Assembly (NCBI GenBank): GCA_017962545.1
Contig: JAGCVD010000021.1
Span: forward strand, 1 to 64,000
Origin: Bacteroidales bacterium
GTDB taxonomy: Bacteria; Bacteroidota; Bacteroidia; Bacteroidales; P3
Length of the DNA: 64,000 bases
Direction of reading: 5' to 3'
Part shown: positions 1 through 8,464 of the stretch, piece by piece
How positions within the stretch are numbered: position 1 is the first letter of the stretch
How the letters are laid out: each line of letters begins with the position of its first letter
The notes under the pieces: model-generated
The model's database searches: none
Told to the model about the DNA's origin: nothing
Seen by the model: the letters and a program-made list of their open reading frames with translations, nothing else
Program-made: the position numbers and the translations under genes

Positions 1-117
1 GCCACGGGCTACAGCGCCACACTCGACATCCGCGCCCTGCCCGCGGGCCCCTACCTCGTCCGCATCACCACACCCAGCGGCACCGTCACCAAGAAACTCC
101 TCGTCCAGCGCCGCTGA
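1..117 (+). CDS. C-terminal end of a type IX secretion (T9SS) cargo protein, partial
   Basis: Frame 1 is open from the window edge to a TGA at 115-117 and encodes the last 38 residues of a protein whose body lies to the left. The tail contains LPAGPYLVRIT, then a short turn (PSGT) and TKKLLVQ before the stop. This is the classic type A C-terminal sorting domain recognised by the Bacteroidota type IX secretion system, where the last beta-strands direct outer-membrane translocation and are then cleaved. The cargo domain is out of view, so the function of the protein is unknown. The domain call is from pattern recognition and fits the other Bacteroidota features of the window. Confidence 0.85.
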   Translation, partial: ATGYSATLDIRALPAGPYLVRITTPSGTVTKKLLVQRR

Positions 118-442
118 CATCCGATCCCAGCCCGCCAGGGCTGGGTGTAAGGTAAATCTTAATTTCTGTTAAAGCGGGTTTTGCTCTATTTAATATAATC
201 TTGGTATTAGTGGCACTGTAACCCATTGAAAACCAAGACCACCTATCCACCCTCGCTCTACCCTCCCCCTACCCACACCCCGAAAGCCACTCGTCTACAG
301 TGTGTTGTATGGAGTCAAAATAGAGACTTTTCAGGGCGAGGATGGCGGCCGGGTAGAGTTAAGATGTGTTAAATCTTTTTATGGGCGACGGAGGGGCCGA
401 AGGGACAATATTCTGTGGGGTGTGGCGTTATTGTTATTCCCT
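118..442. other. Intergenic region holding copy A of a 216-bp dispersed element
   Basis: This 325-bp gap has no convincing gene. Most of it (158-373) is copy A of the element described separately. An open frame runs through part of it into the following gene, but that extension has no family resemblance and lies in the repeated DNA, so it is treated as non-coding. A short GC-rich inverted repeat (CCCAGCCC / GGGCTGGG, about 126-146) just after the first stop codon could act as a terminator, but it has no T-tract. Confidence 0.6.
158..373 (+). repeat. 216-bp dispersed repeat, copy A
   Basis: The sequence aligns without gaps, at roughly three quarters identity by eye, to the reverse complement of 42182-42397. 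Best conserved are the left end (CTTAATTT.TGTTAAA), TTTTGCTCTATTTAA, a pyrimidine-rich middle (CTCTACCCTCC), CTACAGT.TGTT, AGAGACTTTT and the right end (AGAGTTAAGAT.TGTTAAA). It has no reading frame shared by both copies. Both copies are intergenic. It could be a small RNA, a regulatory leader or a non-autonomous mobile element; nothing in the sequence decides between these. Confidence 0.8.
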
Positions 443-3400
443 ATGGCCACGCAGGACGACATACGGCAGGCGCTCGACGCCTTTATCCGCAAGTATTACA
501 AGAATTTGCTGATACGGGGCTCGTTGTATGCTGTGGGCATCGTCGTCACGCTTTTCCTGGCGGCGGTGCTGCTGGAGCACTACGGCTGGCTGTCGCCGCT
601 GGGCAGGGCCCTCATCTTCTGGGTGGGCCTGGCGGCGGTGCTGGCGGTAACGGGCAGGCTCGTCGTGCGGCCGCTGCTGAAGATGGCTGGCCGCGGCAGA
701 CGGCTCTCCCATGCCGACGCCGCCCGTATCATCGGGCGCCACTTCCCCGAGGTCAGCGACAAGCTGCTGAACCTGCTGCAGCTGATGGAGAGTGCGGAGG
801 TGGCCGATGCAACCTCAACCTCCGACTTCCGAACTCCGACTTCCGAACTATTGTTGGCTGCCATCGAGCAGAAGACGGCCGAGCTGCGGCCGGTGCCGTT
901 CCTCAACGCCATCAACCTGCAGCGCAACCGCCGCTACCTCAGGTATGCCCTGCCGCCGCTGGCGGTGCTGGCGCTGCTGCTGCTCGTGGCGCCCTCGGCC
1001 GTCACGGGTCCCACGCGCCGCATCACCCACTACAATACCGTCTATGAGCGTCCCGCCCCCTTCGCTTTCCGTCTCCTCAGCGACCCCCTCGCCGCCCAGC
1101 AGGGCGGCGACTTCGAGCTGCTGGCCACCACCGACGGCGAGGCGCAGCCCGCCGAGGTGTTCCTCGACGTCGACGGACGCCGCTACAAGATGCACAGGGA
1201 GGGCGCCGTCTTCAGCCACCGCTTCACCAAGTTGGCGCGCTCGCAGACCTTCCGCCTCAGCGGCGGTGGCGTCACCTCGTCGCCCTACACCCTCGAGGTG
1301 CTCCCCAACCCCGTGGTGCTCGCCTTCCGTATGCTCCTCACCTACCCCGCCTACACAGGCCGCCAGGCCGAGACGGTGGTGGGCCTGGGCGACGCCGCCG
1401 TGCCCGAAGGCACCACGGTGCGCTGGCTCTTCCAGACGCGCGACGCCGACAGCTTGTATTTTGAGGTGGATGGCGGGAATTGGCAAGCGGCGGCTGTGGA
1501 TGCCAACGGCAGGGTGGAAATCAGCCGCCGTGTGATGGCCAATATGGATTATTCCTTCTGCGTTGGCAAAACTCCGACCTCCGATCTCCGACCTCCGACC
1601 TCCGACACGCTTCGTTACAGCCTCTCGGCCATCGCCGACGCGGTGCCGCTGATAGCCGTCGAGGAGGTCGTCGACTCGCTGCATCCCGACCGCCGCCTCT
1701 TCCGCGGGCGCATAAAGGACGATTACGGCTTCTCCAGGCTTGTCTTCGTCCACCGGACGGTCAATCCTGCCGACACGACGAGAAACGCGCTCAGCGAGGC
1801 CGAAATGGCCCTCGACGGGCAGACGGCACAGGAGTTCTTCTTCTCGTTCAACACCGCCGAGCTCTCGCTGGCGCCGGGCGACGAGCTGAGCTACTGGTTC
1901 GAGGTGGCCGACAACGACGCCATCCACGGCCCCAAGACGGCGCGCTCGCAGCAGTTCGACATCAAGATACCCTCCGAGGAGGAGCTCGACCGTCTGCTGG
2001 AGCAGTCGTCGTCGGACATACGCCAGAGCGCCGACGCCCAGATGGGCGAGCTGCAGCGCCTGCAGGAGGAGATCAACGAGATGATGAAGAAGCTCGTCGA
2101 CAAGAAGGAGCTCTCGTGGCAGGACAAGAAGGACCTGGAGCAGATTGCCGAGAAGCAGCGCCAGGTCAAGGAGATGATGCAGCAGATGCGGCGGCAGATA
2201 GAGGAGAACAACCGTCTGGAGCAGCGCTACCGCGAGCAGAGCGAGCAGCTCATGGAGAAGCAGCGCGAGCTGGACCGTCTGATGAACGAGGTGATGGACG
2301 AGAAGATGAAGGAGACCATGGCCGAGATTGAGCGCATGATGCAGGAGCTCGACAAGAAGAAGGTGCAGCAGCAGCTGGAGCAGCTGAAGCTCGACAACGC
2401 CGACCTCGAGCGCCAGCTCGACCAGAACATCGAGCTGATGAAACGTCTGGAGATAGAGAAGAAGGTGGAGCAGACCATCCAAAAGATGGACCGTCTGGCC
2501 GAGGAGCAGCGCGACCTGGGTACACGGACCTCCTCGTCCGCCAAGCAGGACAAGGAGGAGCTGCAACAGAAGCAGCAGGAGCTCAACGACCGCTACCAGC
2601 AGCTGAAGGAGGAGATAGAGCAAATCAAGCAGGACTACAAGGCCCTCGACCCCTCGACTGACTTCAAGGTGCCTGCCGACCTGGAGCAGCAGGTGGAGCA
2701 ACACCAGCAAGGGGCGCAGCAGAGCCTGCAGCGTGGCAACAACAAGGAGGCGTCGAAGATGCAGCGTGAGGCTGCCGACGACCTGGAGCGTCTCAGCGAG
2801 GCCCTCGCCGAAGCGCAGGTCGACGCTGAGCAGGAGGACCTGGCCGAGGACGCCGAGCAGGTGCGCCAGTTGCTGAAGAACCTCGTGCGTCTCTCGTTCA
2901 ACCAGGAGGAGCTCATCAACGACGTCAAGGCCATCTATATCTCCGATCCCCGCTACCAGACCGTCATCACCCGTCAAAACCGCGTGCGCGACGATTTCCG
3001 CAATGTCGAGGACTCCCTCCGCGCCATGGCGCGCCGCCAGCTGCAGGTGGCCTCGGCCATCACCAAGGAGGTCGGCGCCGTGGACGCCAATATCAGCCGC
3101 TCGCTCAGCGGCCTGCTGGACATGAACCAGAGTTTCTACGGCGCGGGCAGCGGCGCGGCGATAAATTACAAGAACAGCCAGGCCGCCAACGCCATGCAGT
3201 ACAGCATGACGTCGCTCAACAACCTGGCGCTGGTGCTCGCCGAGAGCCTCGACCAGATGCAGAACCAGATGCGCCAGAACGCGCAGAAGAAAAAGAACGG
3301 CCAGTGCAAGAACCCGGGCAAGAGCGGCAGCCAGTGCTCGAATCCCGGCAAAGGAAAGCCTTCGCCGAAGTCGATGCGCCAGATGCAGCAGGAGCTCAAC

Positions 3401-3913
3401 AAGCAGATGGAGGCTCTGAAGAAGCAGCTCGACAAGCAGGGCAAGCAGCAGAACGGTCGTCACCAGCTGGGGCAGGGACAGCAGATGAGCGAGGAGTTCG
3501 CCAAGATGGCTGCCCAGCAGGAGATGATACGCCGCATGATGCAGCAGTACGGCCAGGAGATGAAGTCGGCCAGTGGCGGCGACCCCAAGCTGGCACGTGA
3601 AATCGACCAGATGATGCGTCAGATGGAGCAGACCGAGACAGACCTCGTCAACCGCACCATCACCCAGCAGACCCTCCAGCGCCAGCAGCAGATCATGACG
3701 CGTCTGCTGGAGCACGAGCGCGCCGAGATGCAGCGCGAGAAGGAGCAACGCCGCGAGAGCCACGAAGGCTCGGAGCTCTACAGCCAGCCCTCCCCTGCCG
3801 AGTTGGAGAAATACAACCGCCAGCTGCAGCCCGCCGCCGAGCCGCTGCGTACCGTGCCGCCCAACCTGCAGCCTTACTACCGCCAGAAGGTCAACGACTT
3901 TTTCTACCGCTAG
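443..3913 (+). CDS. DUF4175 family membrane protein with long coiled coil
   Basis: This 1156-residue protein has membrane segments near residues 26-45, 55-75 and 170-190, then a beta-rich presumably periplasmic region to about residue 510. A long Gln/Glu/Lys/Met-rich coiled coil follows (about 510-820), and the C-terminal part is Gln/Met-rich. The architecture and its place directly before an RsbW-like ATPase, ybeY and mnmG match the Bacteroidota DUF4175 family, whose biochemical role is unknown. The start at ATG 443 (MATQDDIRQ) is chosen because the 47 codons upstream fall in a dispersed repeat. Two short heptad-repeat peptides are inserted in frame at about residues 122-136 (STSDFRTPTSE) and 376-388 (PTSDLRPPTSD). 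Family call good, function unknown. Confidence 0.8.
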   Translation: MATQDDIRQALDAFIRKYYKNLLIRGSLYAVGIVVTLFLAAVLLEHYGWLSPLGRALIFWVGLAAVLAVTGRLVVRPLLKMAGRGRRLSHADAARIIGRHFPEVSDKLLNLLQLMESAEVADATSTSDFRTPTSELLLAAIEQKTAELRPVPFLNAINLQRNRRYLRYALPPLAVLALLLLVAPSAVTGPTRRITHYNTVYERPAPFAFRLLSDPLAAQQGGDFELLATTDGEAQPAEVFLDVDGRRYKMHREGAVFSHRFTKLARSQTFRLSGGGVTSSPYTLEVLPNPVVLAFRMLLTYPAYTGRQAETVVGLGDAAVPEGTTVRWLFQTRDADSLYFEVDGGNWQAAAVDANGRVEISRRVMANMDYSFCVGKTPTSDLRPPTSDTLRYSLSAIADAVPLIAVEEVVDSLHPDRRLFRGRIKDDYGFSRLVFVHRTVNPADTTRNALSEAEMALDGQTAQEFFFSFNTAELSLAPGDELSYWFEVADNDAIHGPKTARSQQFDIKIPSEEELDRLLEQSSSDIRQSADAQMGELQRLQEEINEMMKKLVDKKELSWQDKKDLEQIAEKQRQVKEMMQQMRRQIEENNRLEQRYREQSEQLMEKQRELDRLMNEVMDEKMKETMAEIERMMQELDKKKVQQQLEQLKLDNADLERQLDQNIELMKRLEIEKKVEQTIQKMDRLAEEQRDLGTRTSSSAKQDKEELQQKQQELNDRYQQLKEEIEQIKQDYKALDPSTDFKVPADLEQQVEQHQQGAQQSLQRGNNKEASKMQREAADDLERLSEALAEAQVDAEQEDLAEDAEQVRQLLKNLVRLSFNQEELINDVKAIYISDPRYQTVITRQNRVRDDFRNVEDSLRAMARRQLQVASAITKEVGAVDANISRSLSGLLDMNQSFYGAGSGAAINYKNSQAANAMQYSMTSLNNLALVLAESLDQMQNQMRQNAQKKKNGQCKNPGKSGSQCSNPGKGKPSPKSMRQMQQELNKQMEALKKQLDKQGKQQNGRHQLGQGQQMSEEFAKMAAQQEMIRRMMQQYGQEMKSASGGDPKLAREIDQMMRQMEQTETDLVNRTITQQTLQRQQQIMTRLLEHERAEMQREKEQRRESHEGSELYSQPSPAELEKYNRQLQPAAEPLRTVPPNLQPYYRQKVNDFFYR
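811..849 (+). repeat. In-frame heptad repeat array in the DUF4175 gene (1)
   Basis: Degenerate 7-bp units of the form CTCCGAC/TTCCGAA lie inside the coding frame and encode TSTSDFRTPTSE. The same motif family recurs in pyrK, the BadF-type kinase, lysC and tsaC (the last two on the opposite strand relative to the gene). Confidence 0.85.
1571..1606 (+). repeat. In-frame heptad repeat array in the DUF4175 gene (2)
   Basis: Five consecutive units CTCCGAC, CTCCGAT, CTCCGAC, CTCCGAC, CTCCGAC lie in frame and encode TPTSDLRPPTSDT in the presumed periplasmic region. Confidence 0.88.
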
Positions 3914-3956
3914 CGCCCTCGCGTCCAGCGGTGGAAATCAGCCAATTCTGTTTTCT

Positions 3957-3989
3957 TTTGTTCTTGTTTGATTATTTTTTGTATCTTTG
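3957..3989 (+). promoter_or_regulatory. Bacteroidota-type promoter for the RsbW-like gene
   Basis: TTTG (3957-3960) and TATCTTTG (3982-3989) are separated by 21 nt, matching the -33/-7 consensus of the Bacteroidota primary sigma factor. Transcription would begin a few bases downstream, ahead of the ATG at 4014. This rules out the TTG at 3987 as the start codon. Confidence 0.75.
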
Positions 3990-4013
3990 CAGCCAGTAAA
4001 ATATGTGCGCGCG

Positions 4014-4463
4014 ATGACCGAAACGTTTGTCATACAGTCCGATATTGCCCTCCTGCCCTCGGTTGAGGAGCGGCTGTTCCATTTCTGCCAGCTCTGTCAT
4101 GTGGGCAACTACTATTCCGCCGTCAGCGTGGCGGCCCTGCAGGCCGTGGAGAACGCCATCGTCCACGGCAACGGCGCCGACGCCGCCAAGACCGTCGAGC
4201 TGACCTTCGGCACCTGCCGTGGCGGCCTCTTCGTCGAGGTGGCCGACCAAGGTGCCGGCTTCGACTATGGCTGCTATGGCGACCTGCCGACCGACGGCGC
4301 GGGCGAGGGTATCTTCGTCATGCGACAGCTGGCCGACCAGGTGACCTACTCCGAGGGTGGCCGTCGGGTGCGACTCGAGTTCACCGTCGCCGGTATCGAC
4401 CCCGCCGACGCCCTCGAGCGCGTCGCCATCCTCCGACAACATTTCGCCCCAGTGGCGGCGTGA
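4014..4463 (+). CDS. RsbW-like ATP-binding protein (HATPase_c_2)
   Basis: This 149-residue GHKL-fold ATPase belongs to the anti-sigma-factor/serine kinase type. The N-box ENAIVHGN is at residues 46-53, the G1 box DQGAGFD at 78-84 and the G2-like GEGIFVMRQL near 97-106. There are no other domains. In Firmicutes, RsbW-type proteins phosphorylate anti-sigma antagonists; in Bacteroidota the partner is usually not known, and none (STAS domain, PP2C phosphatase) is visible here. The start at ATG 4014 is set by the promoter that overlaps the upstream TTG. The gene sits between DUF4175 and ybeY, the usual Bacteroidota order. Confidence 0.82.
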   Translation: MTETFVIQSDIALLPSVEERLFHFCQLCHVGNYYSAVSVAALQAVENAIVHGNGADAAKTVELTFGTCRGGLFVEVADQGAGFDYGCYGDLPTDGAGEGIFVMRQLADQVTYSEGGRRVRLEFTVAGIDPADALERVAILRQHFAPVAA

Positions 4464-4597
4464 CGGCATTGGTCGTTTTGCGTCGTCTGAGGAGCACCAC
4501 TACCCTCCCCCACTCCATCCGTGGCGCGCATTTTGAGGAATAGAACAACCGATAGTGGTTGTAGCATATTGTAAATCAAAAAGATATATAGATATTT

Positions 4598-5026
4598 ATG
4601 GCCATCCGTTTCTCTGTGCAATCTGGAGATTTTGAGCTCGCCGAACCCGAAAAGGTGCGTCGGTGGGTCGCCGAGGTGGTGAAACGGCAGGGGAAGAGCG
4701 TCGGCAACATCTGTTACCTCTTTTGTGACGACGAGTACCTGCTCGGGGTTAACCGGCAGTACCTCGACCATGACACCTACACCGACATTATCACCTTCGA
4801 CTATGTCGCCGGAGGGCTTATCTCGGGCGACATCATGATTAGTATAGACAGGGTGGGGGAGAATGCACGTCAGTTTGGCGTGCCTTTCGAGCAGGAGCTC
4901 CACAGGGTGGTCATCCACGGCGTGCTGCATCTGCTGGGGCAGGGCGACAAGAGTCCTGCCGAGGCCGCCGAGATGCGCCGTCGTGAAGAGGAGGCGCTGG
5001 CGCTGTGGAGTCAACTATTCGAGTAA
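4598..5026 (+). CDS. ybeY: Endoribonuclease YbeY, rRNA maturation factor
   Basis: This 142-residue protein is of normal length for YbeY, a zinc-dependent endoribonuclease of 16S rRNA 3'-end processing and ribosome quality control. The metal motif reads IHGVLHLLGQGD, giving His107 and His111. The third ligand position holds Asp117 rather than the His of proteobacterial proteins; a 'GYxD' form is common in Bacteroidota as I remember it, so this is probably not a defect. DEYLLGVNRQYLDHDTYTD is the conserved N-terminal half motif. A 134-bp gap upstream contains a small inverted repeat (ACAACC/GGTTGT, about 4544-4561). Confidence 0.93.
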   Translation: MAIRFSVQSGDFELAEPEKVRRWVAEVVKRQGKSVGNICYLFCDDEYLLGVNRQYLDHDTYTDIITFDYVAGGLISGDIMISIDRVGENARQFGVPFEQELHRVVIHGVLHLLGQGDKSPAEAAEMRRREEEALALWSQLFE

Positions 5027-5074
5027 ATTGCCGTTAGGTTTCACGGGGAACAGACGGTGTAAATGACATAGAAC

Positions 5075-6940
5075 ATGGTATTTGAGCCTTATGATATAGT
5101 AGTGGTAGGCGCTGGTCATGCCGGCGCCGAGGCGGCAGCAGCGGCAGCACGTCTGGGCTGTCGTGTGCTGCTGGTCACACAGATGCTCGATACCATCTGC
5201 CAGATGTCGTGCAACCCCGCCATGGGCGGCGTGGCCAAAGGACAGATAGTCCGCGAGGTCGACGCCCTGGGGGGCTGGAGTGGCATCGTCACCGACCGCT
5301 CGGCCATCCAGTTCCGCATGCTCAACCGCTCCAAGGGCCCCGCCATGTGGAGCCCCCGTGCACAATGCGACCGCATGCTCTTCTCGCTGAACTGGCGTCA
5401 GGTGCTGGAGTCTATCCCCAACCTCGCCCTTTGGCAGGACGAGGTCACGGCGCTGACCTTCGACGGCAAAGCGGTATCGGGTGTCGTCACCCGCATGGGA
5501 CACACCATCCCGGCACGGGCGGTGGTCCTCACCAGCGGCACCTTCCTCAACGGCACCATCTATATCGGTACTGACAGCTGGCGCGGCGGCAGGGTGGGGG
5601 AAGCCCCCGCCGTGGGGCTCTCCGACCAGCTGCGCGACTTCGGCTTCGAGGTGCAGCGTCTCAAGACGGGCACCCCCGTGCGTGTCGACGGCCGTACGAT
5701 AGACTTCTCCAAACTGCTGGAGCAACCGGGCGACGACAATCCCGACAAGTTCTCCTTCTCCGACACCGAACCACTCACCCGGCAGCGCTCCTGCTACCTG
5801 GCCAACACCAACCTGCGTACGCACGACATCCTGCGCACGGGCTTCGACCGTTCGCCGATGTTCACCGGACGCATCCAAGGGCGCGGACCGCGCTACTGTC
5901 CCTCCATCGAGGACAAGATCGACCGCTTCGCCGACAAGGACCACCATCAGCTCTTCGTCGAGCCCGAGGGGTGGCGCTCACAGTCGTGGTATCTCAACGG
6001 CTTCTCCTCGTCGCTACCCATCGAGGTGCAGCTCGCTGCATTACATAGTATCAGCGGTTTCGAGCATGCCAGGGTCTTCAAACCGGGCTATGCCATCGAA
6101 TATGACTACTTTCCCCCCACTCAATTGGGCTATACCCTTGAAACCAAGAGTGTAGAGAACCTCTACTTCGCGGGTCAGGTCAACGGCACCACAGGCTACG
6201 AGGAGGCCGCCTGCCAAGGTCTTATGGCCGGCACCAACGCAGCCCTCAAGTTGCAGGGGAAGGCTCCCTTCGTGCTGTCGCGCTCGCAGGCCTACATAGG
6301 CGTGCTCATCGACGACCTTGTCACCAAGGGGGTCGACGAGCCCTACCGTATGTTCACCTCCAGGGCTGAATACCGTATCCTGCTGCGGCAGGACAATGCC
6401 GACCAGCGCCTCACACCCCTGGCCCATGCCATCGGGTTGGCCGACGACGAGCGGATGCGCAGGGTGGGGGAGAAGCAACATCAGATAGCCTCCCTAAAAG
6501 CCATGGTCCATGACACTTCGGTCTCTCCCACCGACGCCAACGCGTGGTTGGAGGCCCAAAACTCGGCTGTTTTGTCCCAAAGGGTGCGTCTGGACGCCCT
6601 TCTGCTGCGTCCAGAGCTGAATCTAAGACAGTTGGCCGAGGTGGCGCCCGCCGTCGCCGACGCCATGGCGCAGCTGTCCGAGGAGGTGCTGCAGGAAGTG
6701 GAGACCAGCATCAAGTACCAACGTTATATAGAGAAAGAGCAGGAGGTGGCCTCGCGACTGCTGAAGTTCGAGGACATCGCACTGCCACCCGACTATGACT
6801 ATTTCCAACTCGAGGCCCTCAGTTATGAGTGCCGCGAGAAGCTCAACCGCTACCGCCCCGTCACCCTCGGCCAGGCCTCCCGCATCAGCGGCGTCTCACC
6901 CGCCGACCTCTCGGTCCTTCTACTCACCTTCGCCCGCTAG
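5075..6940 (+). CDS. mnmG: tRNA uridine-5-carboxymethylaminomethyl modification enzyme MnmG (GidA)
   Basis: This 621-residue FAD protein works with MnmE to install the carboxymethylaminomethyl group on U34 of certain tRNAs. The dinucleotide-binding motif VVGAGHAGAEAA is at the N-terminus (about residues 10-21), followed by the family signature NPAMGGVAKGQIVREVDALGG. GYEEAACQGLMAGTNAAL sits in the FAD domain and the C-terminal helical domain ends with ISGVSPADLSVLL. The length is typical. It lies 48 bp after ybeY and 3 bp before dus, so these tRNA/rRNA-processing genes probably form one transcription unit. Confidence 0.97.
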   Translation: MVFEPYDIVVVGAGHAGAEAAAAAARLGCRVLLVTQMLDTICQMSCNPAMGGVAKGQIVREVDALGGWSGIVTDRSAIQFRMLNRSKGPAMWSPRAQCDRMLFSLNWRQVLESIPNLALWQDEVTALTFDGKAVSGVVTRMGHTIPARAVVLTSGTFLNGTIYIGTDSWRGGRVGEAPAVGLSDQLRDFGFEVQRLKTGTPVRVDGRTIDFSKLLEQPGDDNPDKFSFSDTEPLTRQRSCYLANTNLRTHDILRTGFDRSPMFTGRIQGRGPRYCPSIEDKIDRFADKDHHQLFVEPEGWRSQSWYLNGFSSSLPIEVQLAALHSISGFEHARVFKPGYAIEYDYFPPTQLGYTLETKSVENLYFAGQVNGTTGYEEAACQGLMAGTNAALKLQGKAPFVLSRSQAYIGVLIDDLVTKGVDEPYRMFTSRAEYRILLRQDNADQRLTPLAHAIGLADDERMRRVGEKQHQIASLKAMVHDTSVSPTDANAWLEAQNSAVLSQRVRLDALLLRPELNLRQLAEVAPAVADAMAQLSEEVLQEVETSIKYQRYIEKEQEVASRLLKFEDIALPPDYDYFQLEALSYECREKLNRYRPVTLGQASRISGVSPADLSVLLLTFAR

Positions 6941-6943
6941 CCT

Positions 6944-7987
6944 ATGTTCCCAAGCCTCTCGGATAAAGACTGTATTATCGGCCTTTCGCCGATGGACGAC
7001 ATCACCGATATGCCGTTCCGTGAGCTCTGCAAGGAGTTCGGCGCCGACCTCCTCGTCACCGAGTTTATCGCCTCCGAAGCCCTCAACCGTGACGCCGAGA
7101 AGAGTTTCCGTAAGATGCGCTTCACCGAGCGGCAGCGTCCCATAGGCATCCAGATTTTCGGCGCCGACGAGGATGAGTTGCTCCGTTGTCTCGAGGTGGT
7201 GGAGCAGGCTGAGCCCGATTTCATTGACATCAACTGGGGCTGTCCCGTGCGCAAGGTGGCGGGCAAAGGAGCTGGTTCCGGCATCCTTCAGGACATACCT
7301 AAGATGCTTGGAATCACCGCCAATATCGTCAAAAAGGCATCTCTTCCTGTCACGGTGAAGACCAGGCTGGCTTATAGCGCGGATTCTATGAAGGTTACGG
7401 ACTTCGCCGAAGCGCTGCAAGATACCGGCATCGCCGCCCTCGCCATCCACGGACGCACTAAGACTCAGATGTATAGCGGTGCTGCCGACTGGACCCTGAT
7501 AGGGGAGGTGAAGAACAATCCCAGGATGCACATCCCCATCTTCGGCAATGGCGACATCACCACGGCGGCACAAGCGCTTGATAGCAAGAGACGTTACGGC
7601 GTGGACGGCATACTAATCGGCCGTGGTGCCATCGGTAACCCGTGGATATTCAGGCAGTGCCATCAATTGTTTCACGGGGAACAGGAGTATGTGGTGTCGG
7701 TGGCCGAGCGGGTGGAGGTCTGCCGACGTCACCTCCACATGGAGGTCGACTTTAATCGAACGAAGGAGCGAGAGAAGAGTGAGCTTGCTTGCTCTTCCGA
7801 GCCGGAGAGAGAAGGCGTAGCCAAAGGAGAGCGCACCGCCATCTTCGAGATGCGTAAACATTATGGCGCCTACTTCAAAGGGCTCTTCAACTTCAAACCC
7901 TACCGCCTCGCCCTCGTCAACGCCACCTCCCTGTCCGACCTCGACCTTTTGTTAGACCAAATTGCGGAGCGGTATCACAATAATTAG
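6944..7987 (+). CDS. dus: tRNA-dihydrouridine synthase (DusB-like)
   Basis: This 347-residue flavoenzyme reduces uridine to dihydrouridine in the tRNA D-loop. The FMN-barrel start IGLSPMDDITDMPFR, the catalytic Cys100 in INWGCPVRKV and HGRTKTQMYSG are all present. The start follows mnmG by only 3 bp. Residues about 270-296 (nt 7755-7830) are a charged, low-complexity stretch (TKEREKSELACSSEPEREG) between the barrel and the helical domain, just before MRKHYGAYFKG. It looks inserted: the DNA there is purine-rich with heptad-like spacing and contains a hairpin (AAGAGTGAGC/GCTTGCTCTT). The frame is kept, so the enzyme is probably functional. Confidence 0.93.
   Translation: MFPSLSDKDCIIGLSPMDDITDMPFRELCKEFGADLLVTEFIASEALNRDAEKSFRKMRFTERQRPIGIQIFGADEDELLRCLEVVEQAEPDFIDINWGCPVRKVAGKGAGSGILQDIPKMLGITANIVKKASLPVTVKTRLAYSADSMKVTDFAEALQDTGIAALAIHGRTKTQMYSGAADWTLIGEVKNNPRMHIPIFGNGDITTAAQALDSKRRYGVDGILIGRGAIGNPWIFRQCHQLFHGEQEYVVSVAERVEVCRRHLHMEVDFNRTKEREKSELACSSEPEREGVAKGERTAIFEMRKHYGAYFKGLFNFKPYRLALVNATSLSDLDLLLDQIAERYHNN
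7752..7832 (+). repeat. Apparent in-frame insertion with a hairpin inside dus
   Basis: A purine-rich stretch with roughly 7-bp periodicity is followed by AAGAGTGAGC-GCTTGCTCTT, which can fold with two wobble pairs. The encoded residues are charged and low in complexity, unlike the rest of the enzyme. The edges are estimates. Confidence 0.45.
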
Positions 7988-8011
7988 AACGCCCCTGCGT
8001 TACATTGGTAT

Positions 8012-8464
8012 ATGGAAGCGAAGAATATTATCGAGATAAAGAACAAACGGGCGGCGTATGAGTATTTCCTCATGGATGAGTACACCGCGGGGCTGGTGCT
8101 GATGGGAAGTGAAATCAAGAGCATCCGCGAGGGCAAGGCCAACCTCAACGATGCCTGGTGCACCTTCGTCGGCGACGAGCTGTTCGTCCGCGATATGCAT
8201 ATCTCGGAATATAAGTTCGGCAGCTACTGGGGCCACACCGCCAAGCGCGACCGCAAGTTGCTGCTCAACCGACGCGAGCTGCGCAAGCTGCAGATTAAAA
8301 TCAAGGAGCGCGGCTACACCATCGTGCCGGAACTGCTCTTCGTCAATCCGCAGGGCTACGCCAAGCTGACCATCGCCCTGGCCAAGGGTAAGCATCATTA
8401 CGACAAGCGCGAGACCATCAAGGCCAAGGACTCGCGTCGCGACATGGAAAGGGAACTCGCATGA
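8012..8464 (+). CDS. smpB: SsrA-binding protein SmpB
   Basis: This 150-residue protein binds tmRNA and brings it to stalled ribosomes for trans-translation. Conserved blocks are [37 protein letters not shown] and [10 protein letters not shown]. The C-terminal tail is [20 protein letters not shown]. The length is normal. Its last codons overlap the lysC start by 4 bp (ATGA), implying translational coupling to lysC. No ssrA gene was recognised in the window. Confidence 0.96.
   Translation: MEAKNIIEIKNKRAAYEYFLMDEYTAGLVLMGSEIKSIREGKANLNDAWCTFVGDELFVRDMHISEYKFGSYWGHTAKRDRKLLLNRRELRKLQIKIKERGYTIVPELLFVNPQGYAKLTIALAKGKHHYDKRETIKAKDSRRDMERELA

Noticed and set aside
302-442. 47-codon N-terminal extension of the DUF4175 gene
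   Set aside because: It lies in the 216-bp repeated element, has no family resemblance, and the normal N-terminus begins at ATG 443.
848-3763. 971-residue open frame on the minus strand opposite the DUF4175 gene
   Set aside because: It is an antisense shadow caused by high GC and the Gln/Glu-rich coiled-coil codons; the product is Leu/His low-complexity and matches nothing.
3987-4013. TTG start for the RsbW-like protein
   Set aside because: The TTG is part of the -7 promoter box TATCTTTG, so it would not be transcribed; similar cases at 34491 (higB) and 42493 (xerC) were rejected for the same reason.
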